From assembly GCF_000315625.1 (NCBI RefSeq), contig NW_005434662.1:495988-559987 (forward strand): a DNA stretch of 64,000 bases, given 5' to 3'. Source of the DNA: Guillardia theta CCMP2712 (taxonomy: Eukaryota; Cryptophyceae; Pyrenomonadales; Geminigeraceae). Within the stretch, counting starts at the first letter, position 1. Every line of letters starts with the position of its first letter. Of the stretch, positions 33,229 to 46,300 are shown in pieces. The notes under the pieces were generated by a model, which saw nothing but the letters and a program-made list of their open reading frames with translations, searched no databases and had not been told where the DNA came from. The position numbers were made by a program, and so were the translations under genes.

Positions 33229-34443
33229 TCTCAGACTGATTTTATAAGTACAACTGCGAAAACAAATATGTCCTACCATCGTGGCATTGCTTTATGCTTG
33301 GGCTCAGGTAAAATGTGCACCGCAGGATCCAAAGGGTCCAAAACCTCGAACGAACGAGAAAGTGGGGATTACTTTCGCTGGCCACGATTAGCATTAAATC
33401 ACAAGGAGTTGGAGGCAGGTTCTACATGCCACTTCTGCTACCTATGGGACGATGGATATATCTCCTCATACCGCACGATAATCAAATTATTCACACAATA
33501 GACACAATCGACACAATTCCATACCCACCACTACGGAGATGGCTGAAGAGGTTCCGAGAAGAACTCGAGAGGCACACAGGATGCAGCTGGAAGATGGAAA
33601 GCAAATTTAGAACTATGATTTCAGGGCTCCACCTCATCTTTACCCGAGCAGCTCACGTGCTGTGGGAAAAGATCTCGGGAGAGGAGCAGGTATCTGCTCT
33701 GAAACAAGGTGGATGGAGGACATGTCAAGCTGCACACTTATGATAGATAGAATGCTAGTATCGATCTGCATAAAGATAGGAGAAATAGATGTAAGAGAAG
33801 CACTAACAGTCATGAAGGAATGGGGGAATGTACCAAGGAATATCATACTGCGACCTTGTGCGACAGTTGATCACGGTTCTTGAGAGCATCGACTCATTGA
33901 AAAACAATATCACAGCAGGTATCAAAGTGACAACAAAACTGATTCATCTTGTTCCTAGAAGACATTACACGACGTAGACTGTGATGTGCTCATACACAGG
34001 TAGGTACCGAGTCTCCGAAACACTAAATTGTCATGATTTTTTTAATGACTGAAAAAGAAGGCAAACTACAAATCCGCCTCAACAAAATACTAGGAAAGGG
34101 AGGAGTGGAACTGGAGTAGCGGTTTCCAGAGCGGTTTCACCTGCGAGAGGGCTGTATGAGGGCTTGATCAGCACTTTCCTGGGGCGGGTCGGTTGAGTTT
34201 TATTTAGCCCCCGATGCCGTCGGGGATCTGAAGCAGAAGGTTGCGATGGCGTGGGAAGCGAAGAGAAACCTTGTGAGGGGACGAGCCTCAAGTCAAGTAG
34301 TCATAGTAGTTGAAGCATGCCTGCAACGAGGGACGGGCAGGTAGGATGACCTCTACTTGACCTTCTCCTCCTCCCCCCCCCCCCCCCCCCCCCGCGCAAG
34401 CACACGGCTTGCTACCACGTTGTCTTTGTCCAGCAGGCAGGCG
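33229..34443. other. Intergenic, no convincing gene
   Basis: A plus-strand open frame at 33,315-33,743 and another at 33,662-33,883 have ordinary composition but no recognisable domain and no clear splice partners. They may be a lost or very short gene. The 5' leader of the OGT-like gene begins in the right-hand part. Confidence 0.3.
34373..34393 (+). repeat. Poly-C tract, 21 bases
   Basis: An unbroken run of C just 50 bp upstream of the chosen start of the OGT-like gene. Its length is likely to be unstable in sequencing and in the genome. Confidence 0.9.
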
Positions 34444-37169
34444 ATGAGCGCTGCCAGACTTTCAAGCTACAATCGTACCGTCCTCTTGGTCGCACTTACG
34501 CTTTGGATTTCTAATCCTGCGAATGCTAGGAGGAAGAAGACTAGTCAAGATGTCCATCCGTGCGATTCTTTCGAATCCTTCCAGGAGGCGATGGAAGCAG
34601 CAAACAATCTTGCAGCTTCGAGGAGGACGAGAGAGGAGAGCAGATGCCTGCAGAGAGCTATTCAGCTGTCTCCGCGCCACCCTGAGCCCTTCGCTCGCCT
34701 GGCCGAGATCGCGGTCACTGACGGCCAACACCTCCAGGCTCGTGAGTATGTTGAGCAAGCACAGCGACTGTCACCAACCTCATCCAAGGTGCTGTCGATA
34801 TCGGCTGCCATCTACTACTCCCTTGGTGACCTGCAGAGATCAGTGGCCGACTACGAGGCCGCCATGCTGCAACAGGATGGCCTGACGATGCACAACTTCA
34901 ACAACCTGGGGATCTCGTACGCGGCCAGCAACCAGCACGCTTCTGCGGTGCGATCGTACAAGTCCGCCCTGCGCCTCTGGACCCCTGAGTCGGGTATGAT
35001 GACGACAAGCATTCTTCTGAACCTTGGGAACACGTTCGTCGACCTGAGAAGATTCTCTGAGGCCTTTGCCTCCTACCGGCGCATCCTTCACCTAGATCCC
35101 TCGTACGCCATCGCCCATTACTCACTTGCACGTGCTCTTGATCGTGCAGGAAATCCCCTCGAAGCTCTCTCAGTCTACAGACAAGCGACGATGGCGGACC
35201 CGTACCTTCCTCACGCCTACAGCAACATGGGCATCACCTTGTTGAATCAGAATCGACCCAATGACGCTGTCAAGGTGCTGGAGTATGCCGTCCGGTTGCG
35301 ACCGATCTCTGCTGAGTTCGACAACTTGGGGGATGCATATGGTGACAGTACGAGGTACGAGGACGCGATCGCAACCTATCAGAAGGCGATAGACGTGGCT
35401 CCCAACAGGATCTACCCCAAGTCCTACTACAGTCAGCTGCACTACCTGATCCACACTTGCAACTTCGACCGTCTGAGGGAGGCCTGCGAGAACCTTGAAA
35501 ACACCTTGAGCTGGGAGCTGCAGACAGGGCAGGAATCCGGAATGACTCCGGTGGAGGCTCTTGTGCTGATCGGAACTTACACCGACCACAGCTTGTTTCT
35601 TCGCGTTGCCCGGAATTTCGCGACCCGTTCACTTGCCCGGGTGAAACAGGCAGGTTGGGTTCCCTTCAGCAAGCACGCAAGGATGAAACCTGGGAAGAGG
35701 CTCAGGATCGGATACATCAGTGGAGGGTTTCGACATCATCCGGATGGAAAGAACATGCAAGGAGTGTTTGAGCAGCACGACAGGTCGAGGTTCGAAGTTT
35801 TCTGCTTCAGTTTGAAGAGAGATCATGGCACTCCCGTTCAGAGGAAGCTTCAATCGACGTGTGAGCACTTCCTGGACTACACAGACCTAGACAACTATCA
35901 TGCAGCTTCACAGGTCAACCAGCTTGGCATCCACGTCCTCTTCGACGTGAATGGGTACACCGGCGAAGGCGTGCGGCAGCAGAGGAACATTATCCTCGCC
36001 TTGTCCCCAGCAAAGCTCCAGGTGAACTTCTTGGCTTGGGTCGCAAGCAGCGGCGCTTCTTTTATCCAGGTTCCCTCAGTTGGCTCAGGATGGTTGATGT
36101 GACTATGTGGGCAGTACTTGGTCTCCGATAAGGTTGCGAGTCCACCTGAGTTCGTTCAAGACTACTCGGAGAAACTTCTGCTATGGCCACACTGTTACTT
36201 CCCCTCCGACCTCCGACAATCAGGGGGAGAGATCCGCCTGCCCAAGGTTTTAGGCCTGTCCAAGGTTGATATTGAGAGGTTCTAATCGTCCATGTCCAGG
36301 GGAGGGCGCTGAACAAGAGGAGGTCTGACCTGGGGCTCCCTCGTGACGGTCCTCTGTTGTCAGGGTTCAACCAGTTGTGGAAGATAGACAAGGCGTGTAA
36401 CTCAATCCTTTTTCCCATCGGAGGAGCTGATGTCTTGATGTAGAGACTGTTCCTGACTTGGATGGACATCTTACGACGAACGACTGAGGTGAAGGCAACA
36501 TTCGTTATCGCTGCGTGTTTGCAACGTAACGTCAACGCAGCATCACACAACCCTCTGGCTTCCTCTGTTTCCAGATGTGGCCAAACCGCAGCTGATGCGA
36601 ATAGCGAGAGCAAAGTTGGGGAAGGTGGAACGCAACTGGGCAGTCTACACACGTTGTAATGCTGACGTCAGAATGCAACGACGAGGATCGTATGGACGAA
36701 TCTGTTTGACGAGAGCGAACATCTGCAAGTGAAGAGCCTTGCAACCATGCAGGTCCTGACTTCTCCTCCTCCCTCTCTCCATCCTGCTGCTCGTCTGATC
36801 ATTGGACAGCTCGACACCTTCCTCTACTGCGGTCACACGTCGGGCGCCGACATTCTCTGGGCTGGCGTACCAACCGTGACGCTTCCTGGAATCATGCAGG
36901 TCCTTCCTGTTTCTCAGTGACCGTCACCTTTCTTGTGACTTGATCTAGTCGGCGCGAGTCGGCGCGAGTCTCCTCAAGGGCCTCAGCCTGCACGGCCACC
37001 TGGTCGCCAGGTGCGGTTGCAGGCTCACGCGACTTTACATAACTCAGTCCGGAGCAGGACGGCAGAGGACTATGCGGATGTTGTAGTGAGAGCGATCCGA
37101 AGCCTGCAAGCCAGCGGCGAGTCGAAGTGGCTGAGTGAGAGAAGGAGAGAATGTGCGGGAGTGACCTGA
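34444..37169 (+). CDS. OGT/SPY-like TPR O-glycosyltransferase with signal peptide
   Basis: Starts at ATG 34444 with a hydrophobic leader, RTVLLVALTLWISNPANA, followed by RRKK. Exon 1 (34444-36069) holds about nine TPRs (residues about 55-370) and then the catalytic start, RLRIGYISGGFRHHPDG and LFDVNGYTGEG. Downstream exons carry further GT41 blocks in order: YLVSDKVASPPE (36,115), GLPRDGPLLSGFNQLWKIDK (36,338), LTWMDILRR (36,450), LWLPLFPDVAKPQLMRIARAK split across 36,550-36,620, RIVWTNLFDESEHL (36,690), LDTFLYCGHTSGADILWAG (36,812), SARVGASLLKGLSL (36,951), and the end RTAEDYADVVVRAI (37,060) to a stop at 37,169. The family transfers GlcNAc or fucose from a nucleotide sugar to Ser/Thr. Several small-exon joins are provisional. 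The leader is unusual, since OGT and SPY normally work in nucleus and cytosol. Confidence 0.75.
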
Positions 37170-37508
37170 AGTGGCGGATGCGATGATACAATCAGGTTCG
37201 GTGAGGGCGAAACTTGCAACGGAGAAGCAATCTGGTTCGTTATTTGATGTCTCAAAGTGAGATGAGCCTTGCTGGGTCCATTCTCTCATGATGCAAATGT
37301 TACAGGTGGGTAAAGTCCATGGAGTCAGCAGTCTCTATGGCCTGGGATATCGACTCTTTCAGGTTCTTTGTGTCTATGTTTTGGATGTCAATCGCGATTG
37401 ACGTGCATAAATGTAATCGCAGTTTGAATCCAAGAAACGTCATCATCTCAGGACATGTTTTCTAGCGTAGTCACGTCCTCGCATCGCCATTGCGTTATCG
37501 CGTGATGA

Positions 37509-39614
37509 TCATTCTGCTGAAGCGTCTGCCCGATGAGCTTTTCGATGATTTTCTGCCGTTGATTCTTGATTAACATCGATGCATTTGCGAATTTGCTCTG
37601 ATGCTGTAAATACAAAACTCAGGGGAATCTCCCAGAGAAACTTATTACCTGGATCTTGAGGTAGCCTCGCTCGAGACTTGTAAGAATCTGAGATTCCAGC
37701 CATACATCATTGCTCTTGCACACCTTCACATGTGCCTGACAGAGGATTCTAACGTGGAGCAATCATTCCAACTTCGTAAAGGTGAAGCAGTCAGACCTTA
37801 AACCTTCTTCGAATTCGCAAATTTCATCCTCCATGAATAAACTTGCAAAAGACATTCTGATCCATACATCCAGTTCAAGATCGTAACTGGACCCTGAAAT
37901 CATCTGCATGCTAGCTTCCAACATTTTCTTTGCATCTTCGACCTGTACGTTAATATCATGTGAATTCAAAAGAGGAGATAGCAATGGTTTACATTGGAAC
38001 CAGGACCAGCTCTTCTAAGGTAAACAGCATTCACTGACAGGAATGCTGCTTCAATCCACCTCGAAAGATCGCCTTGACAGTTCTCTTTGATATTTCTTAT
38101 TTCCTTTGTGAGGCTCTGAAGCTGATAAAAGATGTTTTCGTTGATGTCATCTAGGCTCAATAGTATCATGCAAGTGTACAATGCAGCCCACATTCTTTCA
38201 CTGCTGTGTTTAGAACGATGACGAACCCTATCCAAATGCTCAATAGCGATTGCTGGGAGTTTACATCTCCAAAGATACTTTGCAATAAGACAATGTGTAG
38301 CTGTTGCGAGATCATCTCTTATACATTCTGGCCTTATGTGCTTCAAGCTTGATGATTTCACAATGGAGCAAAGTCTTGATATAGTGCTTTGTGCACGCAA
38401 CAATTCGAATTGATCAAGTTGTATCGAAGCTGCCCTTTCAAGACATGTTGCAAACAGGATGAGATGAGAAAGGTTTTCATCGTAGAAAGTGGACATCTCA
38501 TGAACCGGTTGTTCGTCTAGGCAAAGTTTTCGTTTCTTTGTGCGTCCCTCCGACTGGTCAGCTGCTGAATCCACTTCATTCATTCGACTTTGGGCCTTCA
38601 GAAACAAGGAGCAACCCTTTGACTTTTTTTGAGACAAGTTTGCAGTCGGATCGCAGGTGCCCAACTCTTCACAACCTTTCAAATGAAGGTTCAGAGCTTC
38701 CAGGATTCTTGCGCTGCCGATGCAACAACGTGAGGATCGAAAAGTCTGCAAAACCGCAAGCTGATGTTGCCGGGCAGGTGCAAAGATCCGATGGAATGTT
38801 GGAACTATTTTGCTCGACTGCTCACAAACGGGAAGAGCTTCTTCTCCAGAGAGGTTGTATATTCTCCTCAGGACCTGGTGATACTGTTGGATTTGTATGC
38901 ATGATGTGCTTGCTTGTCCACCATTCAAACGCTCCATGATGCCCGATGCTGCGTTCAAGTGCTCTAGAGCACACGGCCGGTTGTTTGACCTGGACCTCAA
39001 GATGATTGGTGTGTCATCACAAGTTGAGATCACCTGAGCTCTATGTGGGCGGCAGCCAGGCAGCAGATGGCAGTCTTGTCACTGCTGCTCTCCTTGTCAA
39101 TCGCAACCTTGATGCAGCACCTGGCGCCCTCAATGTCCCCCTGCATGACATGCACGGAGCTCTGCACGAGAGCAACGTAGCTCACGCAGTCTCTGGACTC
39201 AGAACTTAGTGCATGCTCGAGTGCGGCAGACAGGAACGCATGCGCTTGCTTGAGGTCCCCCTCCCGAACGAAAGTCTCCGATATCATCAGGGACATGTAC
39301 GATTTGATCTCATCGGCGCCCCGGGAGACCTCGAAACTCTTGATGCACTTGCAAGCTCAAAACTTCAGGCAGAACACGCTCGTCCTTGACACGCTCACCT
39401 CCAAGGCCTTGCGGAAGTGTGAACGTTCGTCCACGACATTGTCGGTGTAGGAGCGGTAGAGGCAGCCCAACCGGACATGCAGCCTCATCAGCTCGAGGTT
39501 GAACAGCTCAGCTGCTCTGCTCGCGATCGTCTCCTTGAGGAGAGCGATGGCGGCGGCTACGTGACCTCCTTCCTCTAGCATGCGCGAAGCATGCAACAAA
39601 CCCTCTGCCTGCAT
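37509..39614 (-). CDS. SCC4/MAU2-like cohesin loading factor
   Basis: Starts at ATG 39614 (MQAEGLLHASRML). Successive exons encode TPR-like helical pairs: LGCLYRSYTDNVVDERSHF; then CIKSFEVSRGADEIKSYMSL; then, after a splice near 39,040, a long exon (39,000-37,997) with CLIAKYLWRCKLPAIAIEHL. It ends with VEDAKKMLEASMQMISGSSY, WLESQILTSLERGYLKIQ and SEQIRKCIDVNQE, stopping at 37,509. The opening (parallel short repeats, T.N...A..hLEKA pattern) and the end resemble MAU2/SCC4, which with SCC2 loads cohesin on chromatin. Similarity is weak and a generic TPR protein is the alternative. The splice near 37,750 could not be fixed. Its 3' end faces the OGT-like gene, 340 bp away. Confidence 0.5.
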
Positions 39615-39721
39615 CTTTTGGCGGGAACGGGATTGCTAAGTTTTCAAGAGTTTGTGGCACTTTGACTTTTTTTTTGAGGGACTTTTTCGGTTTTCAAGCT
39701 AGAGCTAGCATGCGTTGTGTT

Positions 39722-39792
39722 GAGGAGGAGGAGGAGGAGGAGGAGGAGGAGGAGGAGGAGGAGGAGGAGGAGGAGGAGGAGGAGGAGGAGGA
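39722..39792. repeat. (GAG)n microsatellite
   Basis: About 23 uninterrupted GAG/GGA triplets between the MAU2-like start and the TOG gene end. It generates long poly-Arg, poly-Glu or poly-Leu frames that are not genes. The rest of 39,615-40,322 holds no gene I can support. Confidence 0.95.
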
Positions 39793-40322
39793 CGGCTGCT
39801 GACCGACGAGCACACAAGAGCAGAGGAGGAGGATTCCATTTACACACAAGAGACGTCATTGCAAGCGCGAGCCGCCTCTCACTGCCAGCATGGCTCTCGT
39901 CGATATACCTTACCCTAGAATGCTGCATGGCCCCTGCGGCCTCAAGGACTTGGCTCCAAGGACTTCTCCAGCTTCAGCTTTGCTAGCCTGAGAGCCCCCA
40001 AACGTCTCAGCGGGAGTGCTGAAGAGCGTCCCCACTCCCCACTCACCTCTCCTGCAGGCTCAGGAACGAAGACCGTTTGTGCAGCTCGGAACCTGTGACG
40101 TGGGTGAGGATGAGAAAGTTCGCGGCATCGCACGCGCACCAGGGGTTTCAACATGAGCGCTGGGAGGAGGAGACTCCATCATCTCGCCGCTGGTGTTTTC
40201 TTCCCTAGGGCTATGGAGACTTTAGGCAGAATCTATAGAGGAAGAGTAGGACAGGAGGAGAGGGGATAGGAGGATCGGGCGAGAGGAGGAGAGGAGGAGA
40301 GCAAGAAAAGTGGCAAGGAAAG

Positions 40323-43300
40323 TTACCTCTGATTCGCAAGCAGCGAACGGAGCTGGTGAAACTTTTGGATCAACGGCGAAGTTGCGGAGGGACCTTTGAA
40401 GCACGTCAAGTGCTTCTTCTCCTCTGCAGCGCTGGTCTCCATCGACGTTTCGTCCTGCGAACTGTCATCCTGTTGCTCGCAACATGAGCCATGCTTGCTC
40501 TCCACTCGTGCGTGTATCTTTGCCAGGCCTCTCTTGACGTGGACTCGGAAGTCTGCTGGGCGATCCGACATGTAGTCATCCAGATCAAAGTCGTCGTTCT
40601 CCTGGATATAGTCGTGCAAGCTCTCGAAGCCGGATCGTGCAACAGAGGAGTCCTTGCTGACTATCTGGTCAAATATGCTGTGCACCCTTGAAAACGATTC
40701 GGAGCTTTCCTTGGTCATCTTTGCGCCTTGTTGTTTGAACACCAGCTCAAGGTAAGAGCAAAGGATGGGATTGCTGTGAACAGGTATCAAAGTCAGATGA
40801 TTCTTGATAGCTGTCCCTTTCAGCTTGACCAACTCGTTCAAAATCATCTTCAACAGACGCAGGGGCCTGAATTCCTTCCCTTTGTATTGGGACGGCGGGT
40901 GTGCAGTCAAGAACTTGTGTATGTCTCTCAGAAGAACGTCGATGTTCATGTCGTCCAGGAAAGTTGAAATTCTCCTAGTCATTTCCAACAGACACCGCAA
41001 GACACCATCAATGAAATCAAGAGTTGGTTCCCGAAGGCCCGACAAAGGAGCTTGATCGTAAAGAAAGTTGATCAGGATGGTAAAAACTGCATTCGGCCGC
41101 GCGAAGTGAAGCACATCCACGACCAGCTCATTCATAGAGCGAACAACCTGCTCCATCATCTCGTCGTCGTGGAGATGCGGATCATGCAAGGTCCATAACA
41201 ATTCTTCCATGAGACGACTTAAGACCCTGTCGCTCACAGTCTTGGCCGCTGTGGGGACGCTTGACAACAAGTAGTGAAGGGAGCGAAGGGCATCTGTGAC
41301 TCCTTTCCGTGTATCCGTATCATCCCAAGTCCCCCCAGTTGCAATACTCTCACCGACAAGTGTGATAAGAGTATCAACAATGATGTCCACATGAGCTAGG
41401 ACTTCGTCCGCGTCCCCTCTTGTCTTGATGGAGTCGATGATGTCACATAGTTGAAGAACAGCTGCTGCTTGCTCTCGAGCTGTTGAGCTCGCACGAATGT
41501 CGTCGATCAATGAGCAGATCATATTGTGCATGTTTTGATCACAAAACAATGATTTCTCTGCTGATTCGAAGCGCCTTTCCCCATGAGCCGATCTGGAAGG
41601 CTTGAACGGGTCCACACTGATCAAGTCTACCATCGGCTTGTGCACAGAAACATTCTTGTCGCCATGCAAGGAATGAGATTTCATTTCCATGGAGGACCTA
41701 ACCGCAAAGCCATGTTCCTTCACCGTCAGTGGCGATTCTGAATCGCTTTCATGACGGGGCAATCTCTCATGAGGGTAATTGGAAGGGGAGGGTTCTTTCA
41801 TCGACCCCCGGCAGAGTTTCATTTTGTTCAGTTTTGTGTCTATCAGGTCCTTGTCCTTGATCTCCAACTTACTCAGGTGCTTCCAGACCTTTTCACCGAT
41901 CATGCTGTATACCGCAATAATGAACTCGATGGCCGAATTTCTAACTGACGCATCTCTCTCCGAAACAAAGGTACCTATAGTCGATATCACCTTGCCCGGA
42001 TTACTCGTGACCTCGTCCAATCCTTTTTCTTGAACCATGTAGCAGGCTACAGAAAGACATTCTGCCTTGGCCCGTTGATTTCGGGTGTGGAGCAAAGTAT
42101 CCAGAAGGAGATTGAAGAACTTGCTCGCTGGATACAGCGCAACAAGGATCAGAAGAGCTTCTCGGATCTGCTTGCGGACGTTCTCGTTGTTGGCTCCGAC
42201 TTCTTCCATCAGGCAAGGCAAGCACATTTGCGCTTCATAGTCAGATAGGCAGTAGTTTTCCTTGGTCAAGAAATCAAACAGATTCCTCAACAAGTCCAAA
42301 ACTGCCAACACAACAATTGTGTTGTTTCCTTTGCCAACCAGACGCAAGGAGCAAAATTTCAGGATCATATCCAGATTGTCAATCACCTCTTCAGCTTCAA
42401 TTTGAAATGAATTCCCCATAATTCTCATGCCTTCCACTTGCTTTTTGAATTCCTTAGAGAAAAGTTTCGAGTGTATTTCAGAATCTATACATTGAAACAT
42501 CTGCTCGCTCATGGCTTGTACCAAACTTTCGACCTCTTTGGCGTTGTCAAGTATCCATTTGAATTTCCCATGTCGCTTTTCTCTCAGGTCCTTTTGATTG
42601 GTTCGCCGAAAAATCCTTTGATTCAAGTTTGAAGGTGCAGATGCGGCAGATCCTTGGGAGGATGAAATGTTCTCCATAGCGTCAGGCTTCAGAATACTTT
42701 TTCTTACCATGGATGTGGCAGTTGAAGGCCTGCTCAACGAAAGACTCTTACGAGAATTCCGTGTTTCGCTGTCTTTCTCTCTGAACTTCGCGCTTGAGAT
42801 GTTCCTTGACAACAGCGAGCTCCGCACGTTCCCATCTCTTCTGTCCTGTATGGGCGATCTCATGGATGAAGAAAGTTGAGGCGAGGGAGGCCTATGGGCG
42901 CTCAAAACCCTTCCGTTGGAGTCTTGAGGGTCAGGGCTACTTGGCGACGATCGATGGGGCGGTCTGTCCTGCAAGTGATGTCCTGCCGCATGACTGGAAG
43001 AGCCCTCTTCGTTTGCTTCTTGCGCTGCCCTGCTACAAACAGCTTGAAGGGTTTCTGCTAGAGCAGGCTTCTGATCTCTGATGATCTTCTCTAACGTTTC
43101 TGTGCCGTTCAAAGAAATGATGGGAACCAGGCATCTCTCCGCTGCTGCCCGAATCTGCATGGATTAGAGATGCCTTAGGATATTCAACGGACTGAAGGGA
43201 AAGAGCCATACCTCAGCGTTCCTGTGTTGCAAGCTATCTATAATCGGTGGGAGAAGGCTAGACAGATCTAAGTCAGTCTTCTTATCCATGTTCTGAAGAA

Positions 43301-46300
43301 AATCAGCCATCCATCTGTCATGGATGTCAGTATCATGCTTGAGTTCAGCCTAATGATGTTCAGCTCATACCTCGTTGCATCCTCACGACCGGCGGGAGCT
43401 TCTACTGAAAGAGCGAAATGCGCATGACGAACAATGATATCGGGAGAAAGGTTCTTTGACAGCGTCTTCATGCATTCAAGAACCGCATCTCTTACGACCT
43501 TCTTATTGTCTCCTATGAGGGGAAACAGGGAGGGCAGCACAATCTTGTTCACTTTCTCCATGTTGGGCCCAATCGCTTCCGTCAACTGGCTGAGCAACGA
43601 GATCGACAGCATGACAATATTCTTATTGCTATCTCGCAATCTTGCCTTGAGCTGTGTCCAGAATTCTCCACCATTGACGTCCACGTATGGTCCTTGATGG
43701 CCCAGTGGTTTCGCTTTCTTCAAAGCGTCTTCAATGGCAATCAGAGAACTGTGGCGATCCTTCCAGTTGCTGTTCGAGAGCCCTTCCAACGATTTATGGA
43801 CAATGGTTGCAAGCGGTGTTGCCTTGAATGATGCGTCATCAGTGAGCAATTCTTTCTCCTTGCCCGAAGCCTTGCAGACACGTCGAGGGGCTGCTGTTGT
43901 TGACATGGGCGCTTCTTGCAATTCAGGAATGGAGCTGAACGCCTGCATTGAGTAAGTTCGTATGACATGTAGCGCATGCAGTTACAGTTCACCTCATCTA
44001 TCACTGTAAGTAAAGCTGGCTTTACATCCGTCAAGAAGTTTCGGATGTCAGAACCAAGATGGATTCGCATGGTCTTAAGTATTTCGATTGAGCTCTTTTT
44101 CACCGTTGGATTTGGCGAGGTCAGCCTGAAAATTACTGGTGTATGAGGAACGATTTGGCGCAACAAGGAGGGATTTACATGTTCTTGATGAATCCCAAGA
44201 GCATCTTTGGATCCAAAACAGAGAATCCGAATTCCAAACAATATACTTGACAGAAGGCAAGAGCTTCGGAATGCACCTTCAGCATGTTTCAGTGTTTCAC
44301 GATCCACATCAATGGCATGCGCTTCGAACCTTTGGATTCTTGTGTTGACTGACTTGATCGATCACAGCATCCAGAACTTGCTTTGGATTGATCGCCTCTC
44401 CAAAATTTAAGAGACAGTCGGTCACAACTTGCTTGAGCTTATGGCAAATCTCGTCAATTCCAATAGCATAACAGGAGGAATAGATACCTTGGCGTCAGAA
44501 AATTTGTCAACAAGTACCGGGATGTAGCTTTCGATGAGGTTCATGCTTTGCAACGAACGCTGCATTGAGACATGGTTACGATTGATCATAGATTTCCATC
44601 AAAAATATTTCTTCAAACAGAGCGTAAATGTCCATTGTGCATACAGGAATTGATATGATCAGTGCAAAAGAAAGGAAACCAGTCGGGTCCCTGTAATCCT
44701 TACCTTCAAGAACAGATCTGCAGCAATCTGAAAGACTTTAGCCAAGACCTATGCACAAGCATCATGATTGCCGTCTTCTCACCAGGAGACTTACCTGCAT
44801 GTTGGTTTCTTTGCGATCGATGAACATTGCAGTCAGTAGCCTCAATAATGCCTGGTTTGATGAAGCATAAGTCCGAAACAGAATCCTAGGACACTCACCT
44901 GAGCAATGTTCTCTTGGCCCATAAACTCCTCTATCTTGGTGACGTTCTCGAGTTCTGTGAGAGCTTCAAGCTTATCCTTCCATGCCCCAGTTTCCAGTCG
45001 CTCGAGCATGTTGGGATACTTGGTGTTGATTGCTTCTTTAGCAAAACTCTCTAACTCCTCATCTTTCAGGGCTGTGACTGACGTGCTGCTTGCTGTATCC
45101 TTCGCTTTTTTGACCGCATTCGAGCTTTCTCGAGCTTTACTTCCCAATGGTGTAGCTTCGACTTTGGTCGCCTCCCTTCCATGACCTTTCGCAGGCGATA
45201 GCTTCGGACTAGATTTTGCTCTTCCAATCACTTCCTTCGGGTTGCCTTCACTGCAGTCACACGAAGAAAGCAAACCTTAATTTCAGCCAACCTGCATCAT
45301 CTTCCAGCGTGAGCAATCTCGGTTTACTTCTCGTCTTGACGCTCGGAGAATTCCTCGCTGGTGAGGAAGGAACAGATTTGGTTCGCTGACTTGTTGAGCT
45401 TTCAGCAGTCTCTTCATTCTGCCTGGACTCCAGGCGTGCTCTCAGCTTCTCGTCCAATATCTCCATTGGAATATGAAGATTCTCTACAGCAGCTGCAGAC
45501 GCGAGACACGACATTGAGGCCTTTGCTGCATCTCGAACCTCGGATGCACTGCATTCGATCACTGCTCAACCGCGAATGAGAGGTAGCAAACAATTACTTG
45601 TCATTCGTTGCTTTTCCAATGACTTCAACCAAATGCTTCACCCAGAGGCTCAAATCCTGCCAAGTACGTCAGAAGCATGTTCCGAAACGGCCCATCACTC
45701 AATGAACAGGAAACGAGGGATCTGAATTGATCCATACATCAGCTTTTCTGCGCTCTACCAACACTTGAAGCAATTTCACCGCCTCAATCTTAGCCTGTTG
45801 CCCATGTAAATTCAAGAGCAATCTGGAACATGCGATGCAAAGAAACCAACCTTGATACTAATTTTGGGTTCGAGAACTTTGGAAATTTCGTCCAACACAT
45901 CGTCTGCACACAAGGAACTGAAAAGGAAAACGACTGAGGGATTGAACACTCAGTTTTGCGCTGACCTAGGATACAACGAAAGGAACGCAGCATGCAGCGC
46001 TTCGGTCACTCGGCGATCTTTGTCTCGAAAATGATCCAGTAGGGGTCCAATACACAATCTTGCATATGGAGAAAAAGACTTGCGAAGTCCTGTACGAAAG
46101 TGAATGGAAGGACCTAAATTCGACATGCGAAAACTTCATTAACAAACCTCCTGCTAGATTTGAAATGCAAGTTGCAGCGGTGGAAACAACCAGTACCATC
46201 GAATCGTTGAAAAGTTTGAGTAGAGTTTTTACAATCTCCCCGTAATCTCCAGGAGCTATCCTTGGCACCTGGAAGCAATGCTACTTCAAAAGAGACACAG

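Noticed and set aside
33315-33743. Possible AlkB-like fragment (PYPPLRRWLKRFREELERH)
   Set aside because: Only a faint resemblance to the start of an AlkB fold; no iron-binding HxD motif follows in any frame.
36062-36652. 196-codon minus-strand frame
   Set aside because: Antisense to the conserved catalytic exons of the OGT-like gene, which explain the sequence fully.
39644-39928. Frame with a long poly-Leu (or poly-Arg on the other strand)
   Set aside because: Generated by the (GAG)n microsatellite; would look like a membrane helix but is an artefact.
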